Below are positions 47,194 to 57,865 of a DNA stretch of 64,000 nt, piece after piece (the stretch's first letter is position 1; each line of letters opens with the position of its first letter). Position numbers and translations under genes: made by a program. The notes under the pieces were generated by a model. The model saw only the letters and a program-made list of their open reading frames with translations, had not been told where the DNA came from and did no database searches. The stretch is from Micromonospora sediminicola (GTDB lineage: Bacteria > Actinomycetota > Actinomycetes > Mycobacteriales > Micromonosporaceae): the NCBI RefSeq assembly GCF_900089585.1, contig NZ_FLRH01000004.1:923001-987000 (forward strand). The letters run 5' to 3'.

Positions 47194-48012
47194 TCAGCCG
47201 GCAGCGCGGTCGTGCCGGGCCACGCCACCGAACGCCCCGAAGCGTTCCGGGTGCTCGTCCACGTCGGACGGCGAGTCGGGCCGCCACAGCGGCATGTGCA
47301 CCACGCCCGGTTCGAGGATCGTCCAGTCGCCGAAGAAGCCGGTGATCTCGGCCCGCGAGCGGAGCGTGATCTCGGTGGCGGTACGCGCCGACAGCCGCTG
47401 CGCGTCCAGCATCTCCTGCGGCTGGTCCTCGAAGGTGGAGTGCGACACGACCAGGAAGCTGCCCGGTGCGGCGGCGGCCCGCAGGGTGGCCAGGATGTCG
47501 GCCGGACGGTCCGCGTCCGGGATGAAGTGCACCACGCCGGCGAGCAGGATGCCCAGCGGCCGGTCGAAGTCGATCAGGCCGCTGGCCCGGGCCTGGTCCA
47601 GGATCAGCTTCGGCTCCCGCAGGTCGGCCAGGATCGCGGTGGCCCGGTCGTTGCCGGCCAGCAGCTCGTGGCTGTGCGCCACCGCGACCGGGTCGATGTC
47701 CACGTAGACGATGCGGGCCTGCGTGTTGGCGGCCTGGGCGACCTCGTGCACGTTGCCCACGGTGGGAATGCCGGAACCGATGTCGAGGAACTGGTCGATG
47801 CCGGCGTCGAGCAGCACCCGGACGGCCCGGCGCAGGAACTCCCGCCCGGAGCGCATGGTGGCCGCCAGGTTGGGCGTCATGGCCGCGATCTGCTCGGCGA
47901 GCTGCCGGTCGATCTCGAAGTTGTGCGCGCCGCCGAGGAAGTAGTCGTAGACCCGGGCGGCGCTCGGCCGGGTCAGGTCGATCTCGGCGGGAAGTCCGTC
48001 CGGCGTCTGCAT
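47194..48012 (-). CDS. SAM-dependent methyltransferase (DUF574/Methyltransf_19)
   Basis: 272 aa from ATG 48012 (GGGGGAC upstream; ATG 48054 is an alternative). The family's opening DLTRPSAARVYDYFLGGAHN and FLDIGSGIPTVGNVHEVAQA with YVDIDPVAVAHS form the SAM site. This family is large in actinomycetes and mostly uncharacterised. Six bases upstream of the GGDEF gene, so the two are likely co-transcribed. Confidence 0.87.
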   Translation of the reverse strand: MQTPDGLPAEIDLTRPSAARVYDYFLGGAHNFEIDRQLAEQIAAMTPNLAATMRSGREFLRRAVRVLLDAGIDQFLDIGSGIPTVGNVHEVAQAANTQARIVYVDIDPVAVAHSHELLAGNDRATAILADLREPKLILDQARASGLIDFDRPLGILLAGVVHFIPDADRPADILATLRAAAAPGSFLVVSHSTFEDQPQEMLDAQRLSARTATEITLRSRAEITGFFGDWTILEPGVVHMPLWRPDSPSDVDEHPERFGAFGGVARHDRAAG

Positions 48013-48126
48013 CGCTCGGTCCCCCAGGTCGTTCGCCGCCACGAGGCGGATCATGTGGTCCAGCCCACTCTAGGCGCGGACGACCAGCAACGGGAGATCC
48101 ACCGGCGGCGATGCCGCCGGTCGGGC

Positions 48127-49332
<1,206 letters not shown>

Positions 49333-49442
49333 CGCGCGCACGTCCTTCGGGGGTGGGAAGGGGTCGGTCGGCGGGTCGCCCGCCGGGTCACGGGGGCACC
49401 CGGCGCCAGGATATCCGCGCCCGCAGCGGATAGGTTGGCGGC

Positions 49443-50400
<958 letters not shown>

Positions 50401-50408
<8 letters not shown>

Positions 50409-51069
50409 CCGCACCTCGCGCCGGGTCGCCGCCGGGTCCGCCGCCGCCTGCCTGGTGGCCGGCGTGGTCGCGGTCACGGTCGCGCTGGTCGCCGGCCCCG
50501 GTCCGGGCCTGACCGGGTACGTCAGCGAGGCCGGTGTCACCGACAGCGGGTACGCCGGGACGTACCGGATCGGGGTCTTCGCCCTGGCCGCGGCGCTGCT
50601 GCTGCTCGCCGCGGCGCTGCCGCCGGCGGTGCGCGCGGCGCCCGGGCTGCTCGGCACCGGCGCCGTCGCCACGGTGCTCTCCGGCGCGGTCACGTGCAGC
50701 ACCGGCTGCCCGCTACCACCGTTCGAGGCCGCCACGGTGGCCGACCTGGTGCACGGCGGGGCCAGCATCGCGGCGACCGCCGCGGTGGTCTTCGCCATGC
50801 TGGCGGTGCTGCTCTCCCCGGCGGCCGGTACGGCGTTGCGGCGGGTCGCGGCGCTCGGCGCGGCGCTGGCGCTGCCGCTGTCCGGCGCGGTCGGGCTGGC
50901 CATGCTCCTGGTCGGGCGGGGCGCGCTGGTGGGGGTGCTGGAGCGGGTGCTGCTGGGGGTGGTCGCGGCGTGGGGTCTGGGCACCGCGATCCTCTGCGTG
51001 TGTAAGGGGCCTCACGGGGAGCGGTCCTTCCATCCACGGCGCGACGGGAGTAACGTCGGCCGGCGATGA
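50401..51069 (+). CDS. DUF998-like membrane protein
   Basis: 222 aa from GTG 50401, overlapping the previous stop by eight bases. About six membrane segments: AAGSAAACLVAGVVAVTVAL, GVFALAAALLLLAAALPPAV, LLGTGAVATVLSGAVTCS and others, with two Cys residues in TCSTGCPLPP. Resembles the DUF998 family; function unknown. The C-terminal tail RSFHPRRDGSNVGRR is basic. Confidence 0.7.
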
Positions 51070-51195
51070 CCAATGTCTGGTGCCTCACCGAGCGCCTGTA
51101 CGTCGACCTCCGACGGCAGGCCAGCGGCGTCTGTCCGGCGTAGCTCCGCTCCCGCGACGACCCCCTACCCGCCCCGGACTCCTTGGACGCATCTC

Positions 51196-52494
51196 ATGGC
51201 TTCCGCCCTGCGCAAAATTCCCTTCTCCGTGCAGATCCTGCTCGGCCTCGTCCTCGGCGTGGCGCTCGGCTTCCTCGCCCGCGCCAACGACCTCGCCTGG
51301 CTGACCAGCACCCTCGACACCGTCGGCGGCCTCTTCGTCCAGCTCCTCAAGCTGGCCGTGCCGCCGCTGGTCTTCACCGCCATCGTGGTCAGCGTGGTCA
51401 GCCTGCGCGGTGTGGCCAACGCCGCCCGGCTGGCCGTCAAGACGCTGCTCTGGTTCGGCGTCACCGCGCTGATCGCGGTGAGCCTCGGCATCGGCCTCGG
51501 CCTGCTCACCAACCCCGGCCGGGGCGTCAACCTGGACCCGGCCGGCGCCAGCGCGCCGAAGACCACCGGCTCCTGGATCGACTTCCTCACCGGCATCGTG
51601 CCGACCAACCCGGTCGGCGCCTTCGTCGAGGGCAACGTCCTGCAGATCGTCTTCCTCGCCCTGGTGGTGGGCGCGGCCGCGTTGCTCGTCGGGGACGCCG
51701 CCGAGCCGTTCGTGTCGCTCAACCGCGCGGTGCTCACCATCGTGCAGAAGGCGCTCTGGTGGGTCATCCGGCTCGCCCCGCTCGGCACCCTCGGCCTGAT
51801 CGGCAACGCCGTCGCCTCGTACGGCTGGGACCTGCTGGCCCCGCTCGCGAAGTTCACCACCGCCGTCTACGTCGGCTGCGCCTTGGTGCTGTTCGTCGTC
51901 TACCCGGCGCTGCTCGCCGCGGCCGGCCGACTCAACCCGCTGCGCTTCTTCGCCGGCGCCTGGCCCGCCATCCAGCTGGCCTTCGTGTCCCGCTCCTCGG
52001 TGGGCACCATGCCGGTGACCCAGCGCTCGGTCGAGCGCCTCGGCGTCCCCCGCGAGTACGCCTCCTTCGCCGTGCCGTTCGGCGCCACCACGAAGATGGA
52101 CGGCTGCGCCGCCATCTACCCGGCGCTGGCCGCGATCTTCGTGGCGCAGGTGTTCGGCGTCGACCTCGGCGTCACCGACTACCTGCTGATCGCGTTCGTC
52201 TCGGTGGTCGGCTCGGCCGCCACCGCCGGCCTGACCGGTGCGATCGTCATGCTCACGCTGACCCTGAGCACGCTGGGCCTGCCGCTGGCTGGCGCCGGCC
52301 TGCTGCTGGCCATCGACCCGATCCTGGACATGATGCGGACCGCCACCAACGTGGCCGGGCAGGCCGTGGTGCCGACCATCGTGGCCGCCCGCGAGGGCAC
52401 GCTCGACCGGGCCGCGTACGACTCCGCCGGCAAGCGGGACCTGGTCGAGCCCGTCGAGCCGGCCGCCGAGCGCCTCGCCCCCGTACCCGCCTGA
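51196..52494 (+). CDS. Dicarboxylate/glutamate:cation symporter (DAACS/GltP-DctA family)
   Basis: 432 aa from ATG 51196 (MASALRKIPFSVQILLGLVL); an upstream open frame is not membrane-like and was excluded. Eight or so helices with the family motifs KLAVPPLVFTAIVVSV, SRSSVGTMPVT (the serine-rich hairpin), FGATTKMDGCAAIYPALAAI and GLTGAIVMLTLTLSTLGLPL, and ILDMMRTATNVAGQ. Moves C4-dicarboxylates or glutamate with H+ or Na+; exact substrate not predictable. The tail is charged. A hairpin at 52505 follows. Confidence 0.92.
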   Translation: MASALRKIPFSVQILLGLVLGVALGFLARANDLAWLTSTLDTVGGLFVQLLKLAVPPLVFTAIVVSVVSLRGVANAARLAVKTLLWFGVTALIAVSLGIGLGLLTNPGRGVNLDPAGASAPKTTGSWIDFLTGIVPTNPVGAFVEGNVLQIVFLALVVGAAALLVGDAAEPFVSLNRAVLTIVQKALWWVIRLAPLGTLGLIGNAVASYGWDLLAPLAKFTTAVYVGCALVLFVVYPALLAAAGRLNPLRFFAGAWPAIQLAFVSRSSVGTMPVTQRSVERLGVPREYASFAVPFGATTKMDGCAAIYPALAAIFVAQVFGVDLGVTDYLLIAFVSVVGSAATAGLTGAIVMLTLTLSTLGLPLAGAGLLLAIDPILDMMRTATNVAGQAVVPTIVAAREGTLDRAAYDSAGKRDLVEPVEPAAERLAPVPA

Positions 52495-52504
52495 GCATCC
52501 TGAT

Positions 52505-52548
52505 CCGGGTGCGTTCCTGGTCGCCGCGGCGACGAGGGACGCACCCGG
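52505..52548 (+). terminator. Terminator after the symporter
   Basis: Arms starting CCGGGTGCGT and ending ACGCACCCGG (52505-52514 and 52539-52548) with an inner GTCGCC/GGCGAC pair form a nearly continuous stem. It starts ten bases after the stop and ends 24 bases before the next ATG. Confidence 0.75.
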
Positions 52549-52571
52549 TTCCATGACCCGAGGAGAACCGC

Positions 52572-53639
52572 ATGAGCACCCTGTTCACGCCGCTCGCCCT
52601 GCGCGGCGTCACGCTGCCCAACCGGATCGCGATGGCGCCGATGTGCCAGTACAGCGCCGGCCCGGACGGGCTGCCCACCGACTGGCACCGCGTCCACCTC
52701 GGCTCCCGGGCCGTCGGCGGCGCCGGGCTGGTGCTCAGCGAGGCGACCGCCGTGGTCCCCGAGGGGCGGATCACCCCGCAGGACGTCGGGCTCTGGTCCG
52801 ACGCGCACGTCGACGCGTGGCGGCCGGTCACCGCGTTCGTCGCCGGCCAGGGCGCGGTGCCGGCGGTGCAGCTCGCACACGCAGGGTTCAAGGCCTCCAC
52901 GTACCGGCCGTGGGCCCCGCGCCACGGCGGCGTGCCGGACGCCGAGGGCGGTTGGACGCCGGTCGGCCCGGGCGGCGACCCGTTCGTCCCCGACTACCGC
53001 ACACCGGCCGCGCTCGACGAGGCCGGCATCGCCGCCGTGGTGGCCGCCTTCGCCGCCGCCGCGAGGCGGGCGCTGGACGCCGGCTTCGCCGCGGTGGAGA
53101 TCCACGCGGCGCACGGCTACCTGCTGCACGAGTTCCTCTCCCCGCTGACCAACCGGCGCGCCGACGGCTACGGCGGAGACCGGGCCGCCCGGATGCGGTT
53201 CACCCTGGAGGTGGCCCGCGCGGTCCGCGCCGAGGTCGGCGAGGCCGTGCCGGTGCTGACCCGAATCTCCGCCACCGACTGGACCGACGGCGGCTGGACC
53301 GTCGAGGACAGCGTGGTGCTCGCCGGCGAGCTGGCGGCGGCCGGCGTGGACCTGGTCGACACCTCCTCCGGTGGCGCGGCGGCCCGGGCGTCCGTGCCCG
53401 TCGGCCCCGGCTACCAGGTGCCGCTGGCCGCCCGGATCCGCCGCGACGCCGGCGTGCCCACCGGCGCGGTGGGCCTGATCGTGGAGCCCGAGCAGGCCGA
53501 GCAGATCGTCGCCGGCGGTGAGGCGGACCTGGTGCTGCTGGGCCGGGAACTGCTCCGCGACCCGTACTGGCCGCGCCGCGCCGCCGCCAAACTGGGCGCC
53601 ACCCCGGCCTGGCCCGACCAGTACGCCCGGGCCTTCTGA
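52572..53639 (+). CDS. Old Yellow Enzyme family NADH:flavin oxidoreductase (YqjM-like)
   Basis: 355 aa from ATG 52572 with GAGGAGA. FMN-dependent ene-reductase fold: MAPMCQYSAGPDG (Cys of YqjM-type), QLAHAGFKAST, EIHAAHGYLLHEFLSPL, and GRELLRDPYWPRRAA at the end. It would reduce activated C=C double bonds with NAD(P)H; the in vivo substrate is unknown. Confidence 0.93.
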   Translation: MSTLFTPLALRGVTLPNRIAMAPMCQYSAGPDGLPTDWHRVHLGSRAVGGAGLVLSEATAVVPEGRITPQDVGLWSDAHVDAWRPVTAFVAGQGAVPAVQLAHAGFKASTYRPWAPRHGGVPDAEGGWTPVGPGGDPFVPDYRTPAALDEAGIAAVVAAFAAAARRALDAGFAAVEIHAAHGYLLHEFLSPLTNRRADGYGGDRAARMRFTLEVARAVRAEVGEAVPVLTRISATDWTDGGWTVEDSVVLAGELAAAGVDLVDTSSGGAAARASVPVGPGYQVPLAARIRRDAGVPTGAVGLIVEPEQAEQIVAGGEADLVLLGRELLRDPYWPRRAAAKLGATPAWPDQYARAF

Positions 53640-53645
53640 CGCCAC

Positions 53646-53679
53646 CCGTCCGCCCCGCCGCGACGGGCGGGGCGGACGG
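53646..53679. terminator. Shared terminator between convergent genes
   Basis: 14-base perfect arms (53646-53659 and 53666-53679, CCGTCCGCCCCGCC and its complement) around a 6-base loop, between the ends of the OYE gene (53639) and the fused ABC gene (53683). It can serve both directions. Confidence 0.8.
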
Positions 53680-53682
53680 TGG

Positions 53683-56600
53683 TCAGCCGGCCAGGTGCGA
53701 CCAGCGGGCCTCCAGGTCGGACCAGGCGCCCTGGGCCGCGACCACGCCGTCGACCAGCACCACCACGTGGTCCGCGCGGACCAGCGCGGCCCGCTTGGCG
53801 GTCGAGCCGACCACTGTCACCCCGTGCTCGCGCAACGCCGCCCAGAGCGCCAGCTCCGTGGTCACGTCCAGCGCCGACGACACGTCGTCGGCGACCAGCA
53901 GCTCGGTACGCGGGGCGAGCGCCCGGGCCAGCGCCAGCCGCTGGAGCTGCCCGCCGGAGAGCCGGGTCCCCTTGTGCCCGATGAGCAGCCCGAGCCCGCC
54001 CCCGGCGGCGGCCAGGTCGTGTTCCAGCTGGGCGGTGGAGACCGCGCCGGCGGCGTCGACCTGGTGGCCGAGCGCGATGTTCTCGGCCACGGTGCCGGAG
54101 AGCACCCGGGGCAGCTGCCCCACGTAGCCGACCTGGTTGGGGCGCAGGAACATCTCCGGCTCGGTGACCGGCTCGCCGTTCCAGCGCAGCGCGCCGACGT
54201 GGTGCACGATGCCGGCGAGCGCGCGCAGCAGCGAGGACTTGCCGGCGCCGACCGGCCCGACCACCAGCACCAGCTGCCCGCGCTCGACCACCAGGTCGAC
54301 GTCGCGGACGGCCAGCGTGCCGTCGGAGTGCAGCGCGCCGAAGCCGGCCAGCTCCAGCCGACGCAGCGGGTGCCGGGGCGGCGGCTCGGGCGCCGGCGCG
54401 GTGCCGGCGGCGAGGTCGAGCCCGGGCACCTCCGCGGAGTAGGTGGCCGTCCCGGTCATCGCCACCGTGCGCCGGGTCCACACCCGCGCCGACGGGTACT
54501 GCGAGACCAGCGCCGCGGTGGTCCAGGCGAACCAGCGGGCCGCGCCGAGGGTGGAGACGGCGACCAGCGTGGCGCCGGCGGACAACTCACCGGCCAGGTA
54601 GAGCGCCCAGGCCCCGATCGGCAGCAGTCCACTGGCGACGGACGGGGTGGACCGGGCCCACACCTGCATGGCGATCTCCCGCCGCTGCCGCTCGCTGCGC
54701 ACCGCGTCCAGCCCGGCGAGGTGGCGCAGCACCGGGCGGGTGGCGCCGGCCAGCTTCACCGTCCGGGCGGCGGAGAGCGCGGAGACCAACGCGGTGGCGA
54801 ACGCGGCCCGCGCCTTGACGGTGCCGGCGGCGGTGCGTTCCAGCTTCGGCCCGAACAGCGTGGCCGCCAGGCCGGAGGCCACCATCGTGCCGACGAAGAA
54901 CAGCGCCGGTACGACACTGCCGGTGACCAGCGTCATGGTGAGCACGATGGCCACCGAGATGAACTGGTCCATCAGGTTGTCGGCGAGCTGCACCACCCGG
55001 TCGGTGTCGCCGCCCTGGGCCACCACCTCGGCCGGGGTGTGCCCGCTGACCCGGCGCGCGCCGGTCTGCCCGTGCACCAGCCGGGCGCTGATCCGCAGCA
55101 TCTGGCGGATCCACCACTGCGGGAACCACAGGTTGGTCAGGTAGGGCAGCGGCAGCACCAGCAGCAGCGCGGCGGCGATGCCGAGCGCCGGCAGCCACGG
55201 GTCGCCGCCGGCGACCAGGTCGGCCCAGAGCCAGGGCAGCACCGCGCCGTCCAGCCCGAGCAGGGTCATCACCACGAACAGGGCGACCGACACCAGGCCG
55301 TACCGGGGGTCGTTGATGCCCAGCCGCAGGATCTCCCGCATGGTCCGGGCGGGCGGCGCGGGCGGCGCCGGCGGCGGTTCGGCGCGCGGCACGGCGACGC
55401 GGCGCGGCTCGTCGGCCGGCAGCACCGGCGCGTCGTCGACCCACTCGTCGGGCGCGTCGAGCAGGTCCACGCCGCCGCGGCGGGCGCCGGCGCCCGCGTA
55501 CGCGCCGGCGTGGCTGGTGGCGAGCAGCTCGGCGAAGCGGGCGGACTCGCGCAGCGGACCGGCCTCCAGCACCGCGCCGTCGGCCATCACCACGACCTCG
55601 TCGCAGCGCCGCACCGAGGAGAGCCGGTGCGCGATGACGATGCCGATGCGGTCGGTGAGCAGCCGCTCGGTGGCCTGGCGCACCCGGTTCTCGGTGACCG
55701 GGTCGAGCCGCGCGGTGGCCTCGTCGAGGATCACCACGTGCGGGTCCCGGACCAGGATCCGGGCGAACGCCACCAGTTGCTCCTGCCCGGCGGAGAGCAC
55801 GTGGCCGCCATCTCCTAGGCGGGTGTGCACGCCGTCGGGCAGCTCGGCGATCCACCCGGCAAGGCCGAGTTCGGCGAGCGCCCGCTCGGCGGCGCCGAGC
55901 AGTTCCGGGTCGAAGAGGGCGACGTTCTCGGCGAGCGTGCCGGCCAGGATCTCGGTGCGCTGGGGCACCACGGCGATCCACCGGCGCAGCTCCTCGACGT
56001 CCAGGTCGACCACGTCGGTGTCGCCCAGGAAGACGGTGCCGCGCGGCACCTCCACGGCCCGGGTGAGCACCTTGGCCAGCGTCGACTTGCCCGATCCGGT
56101 GCGGCCGACCAGCGCGTACGAGCGGCCGCGGGCGAAGTCGAGCCGCACGTCGCGCAGCGCCGGGCCGCGCTCGTCCCCGGCGGCCGGGTAGCGGAAGGTG
56201 AGCCCGCGGACGGTCAGGTCGCCGTCGGCCGGGGCGACGCCGCCGACCGGTTCCTGCGGCGCGCCGGCCAGCAGTTGCACCCGCCCCCAGGCGCCGAACG
56301 CCTGTTGCAGGTGCGGCACCCAGCGGGCGATGTGCTCGACGGTCGCGCCGAACGCGATCGCCAGCAGCCAGATGGCGGTGAGCCGGGCGGCGTCCACCCG
56401 GCCGGTGGCGAGCGCCCACGCGCCGGCCAGCACCACCGCCGCGATGCCGACCCGGACCCCGCCGGTGGCCACCGCGGTGACCCGGGCGGAGAGCCGGAAG
56501 ACCCGGCCGCAGCGGGCGATCACCTCGGCCGCCCGGCGGGCGTACAGGCGCAGCACGTACGGGCGGGCGAGGCTGGTGCGCACGTCGTCCTGGCCGTGCA

Positions 56601-57171
56601 CCGCCTCCTCCATCACGGCGGCGAGGTCGGACCACGCCTCCTCCTCGGCCATCCGGGCCGGGGCGATCCGGGCGGTGGGGCGGCGCAGCGTGGCCGCGAG
56701 CAGCACGGTCAGCAGCACCATCCCGACGCCGGCGGGCCACCAGACGACCAGCGCGCTGACCGTGGCGAGCGCGCACACGGCGAGGCCCTGCGCCAGGCGT
56801 ACGCCGGTGTTCCGCATCTCGGCGGCGACCTGGTAGACGTCGTTGTCGATCCGGTCGAGCAGCTCGCCGACCGGGGTGGTCTCCAGGGCCGGCAGGTCCT
56901 GCCCGAGCGCGACGCGGCAGAGCCGGCGGCGGACGTCGGCGGACCAGTCGGCGGTGAGCCGGGCCATGATCAGCCCGATCAGCAGGTCGGTCACGACGGC
57001 GGCGACGAGCGCCACGGCGAGCGCGACGAACCAGCCGGACGAGCGGTGCACCAGCACCGGCCCGGCGAGCGCGGAGGCGGCGGCCTGACCACCGGCGCCC
57101 AGCACGATCAGCAGCAGGACGGCCGCCATCCGCCGGGGTGCGGTGGTCCAGAGATCTCGGAGCAGGCGCAT
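53683..57171 (-). CDS. Fused ABC exporter (two TMD-NBD halves, one degenerate)
   Basis: 1162 aa, ATG 57171. Two half-transporters joined head to tail, each with six membrane segments and a nucleotide domain. NBD1 (about residues 340-570) is complete: GRTGSGKSTL, LSAGQEQ, VVILDEAT, IAHRLSS. NBD2 (about 950-1160) has GPVGAGKSSL and LSGGQLQRLALARAL, but Walker B reads LLVADDVSSALD (Asp for the catalytic Glu) and the H-loop reads STAKRAAL (Ala for His). This asymmetric pattern matches heterodimeric exporters with one weak site. Probably multidrug or lipid export; 90 bases downstream of the TetR gene. Confidence 0.9.
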   Translation of the reverse strand: MRLLRDLWTTAPRRMAAVLLLIVLGAGGQAAASALAGPVLVHRSSGWFVALAVALVAAVVTDLLIGLIMARLTADWSADVRRRLCRVALGQDLPALETTPVGELLDRIDNDVYQVAAEMRNTGVRLAQGLAVCALATVSALVVWWPAGVGMVLLTVLLAATLRRPTARIAPARMAEEEAWSDLAAVMEEAVHGQDDVRTSLARPYVLRLYARRAAEVIARCGRVFRLSARVTAVATGGVRVGIAAVVLAGAWALATGRVDAARLTAIWLLAIAFGATVEHIARWVPHLQQAFGAWGRVQLLAGAPQEPVGGVAPADGDLTVRGLTFRYPAAGDERGPALRDVRLDFARGRSYALVGRTGSGKSTLAKVLTRAVEVPRGTVFLGDTDVVDLDVEELRRWIAVVPQRTEILAGTLAENVALFDPELLGAAERALAELGLAGWIAELPDGVHTRLGDGGHVLSAGQEQLVAFARILVRDPHVVILDEATARLDPVTENRVRQATERLLTDRIGIVIAHRLSSVRRCDEVVVMADGAVLEAGPLRESARFAELLATSHAGAYAGAGARRGGVDLLDAPDEWVDDAPVLPADEPRRVAVPRAEPPPAPPAPPARTMREILRLGINDPRYGLVSVALFVVMTLLGLDGAVLPWLWADLVAGGDPWLPALGIAAALLLVLPLPYLTNLWFPQWWIRQMLRISARLVHGQTGARRVSGHTPAEVVAQGGDTDRVVQLADNLMDQFISVAIVLTMTLVTGSVVPALFFVGTMVASGLAATLFGPKLERTAAGTVKARAAFATALVSALSAARTVKLAGATRPVLRHLAGLDAVRSERQRREIAMQVWARSTPSVASGLLPIGAWALYLAGELSAGATLVAVSTLGAARWFAWTTAALVSQYPSARVWTRRTVAMTGTATYSAEVPGLDLAAGTAPAPEPPPRHPLRRLELAGFGALHSDGTLAVRDVDLVVERGQLVLVVGPVGAGKSSLLRALAGIVHHVGALRWNGEPVTEPEMFLRPNQVGYVGQLPRVLSGTVAENIALGHQVDAAGAVSTAQLEHDLAAAGGGLGLLIGHKGTRLSGGQLQRLALARALAPRTELLVADDVSSALDVTTELALWAALREHGVTVVGSTAKRAALVRADHVVVLVDGVVAAQGAWSDLEARWSHLAG

Positions 57172-57261
57172 AGGACAGTCCTCCGGACTCGGACGGGTGG
57201 GGGCGGTGAACCCAGCCTTCCCGTCCGGCCGGTGCGGATCAAACGAATTACCGCGTTCCGG

Positions 57262-57855
57262 TCAGGTGTGGGCGACCCGGCGGACGATGCCGAGCAGTGC
57301 CTCCTGCACGTCGGCGATCGGCCGATCGGGCTGGAAGACCAGCCAGTCCACGGCCACCACGAGCCCGACGCCGAACAGCGCCGAGCTGGCGGTCCGCACG
57401 TCCAGGTCGGCGGGGAGGTCGCCGCTGTCCACGCCGGCCCGGACCGTCTCGGCGATCACCTCGATGGCCTCGCCGCGCAGCAGCCGCAGCGTCTGCTGCC
57501 ACTCCCGGTTGGTGCGCCACATCTCCGAGAGCAGGAGCTGGGCGAAGGCCCGGTAGCGGCGGATGTAGTCCAGCTCGGCCCGGACCAGGGCGGCGAGCGC
57601 CTCGCGCGGCGGCAGCCCGTCGACGGCGGCCCGGAACTCGGCGGTGAGCAGGCCGATGCCGTGCCGCAGCAGCTCCTCGAAGAGGACCGTCTTGGACTCG
57701 AAGTTGTAGTAGACGGTCCCCTTGGCCACCCCGGCCCGGGCCGCGATGTCGTCCACCGTGGTGGCCGAGAAACCCTGCTCGGCGATGAGCTCCACCGCCG
57801 CCACGAAGAGACGCTGGCGGGTGTCCTCCCGCCGGCGCGACCGACCGTCCGTCAC
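57262..57855 (-). CDS. TetR-family transcriptional repressor
   Basis: 197 aa, ATG 57855. N-terminal helix-turn-helix: RLFVAAVELIAEQGFSATTV, DDIAARAGVAKGTVYYNFES. C-terminal ligand domain. It lies ten bases after the YhgE/Pip gene and before the fused ABC gene on the same strand, so it is in the operon it probably controls through the dyad at 60772. Ligand unknown. Confidence 0.92.
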   Translation of the reverse strand: MTDGRSRRREDTRQRLFVAAVELIAEQGFSATTVDDIAARAGVAKGTVYYNFESKTVLFEELLRHGIGLLTAEFRAAVDGLPPREALAALVRAELDYIRRYRAFAQLLLSEMWRTNREWQQTLRLLRGEAIEVIAETVRAGVDSGDLPADLDVRTASSALFGVGLVVAVDWLVFQPDRPIADVQEALLGIVRRVAHT

Positions 57856-57865
57856 CGGCCCATCC

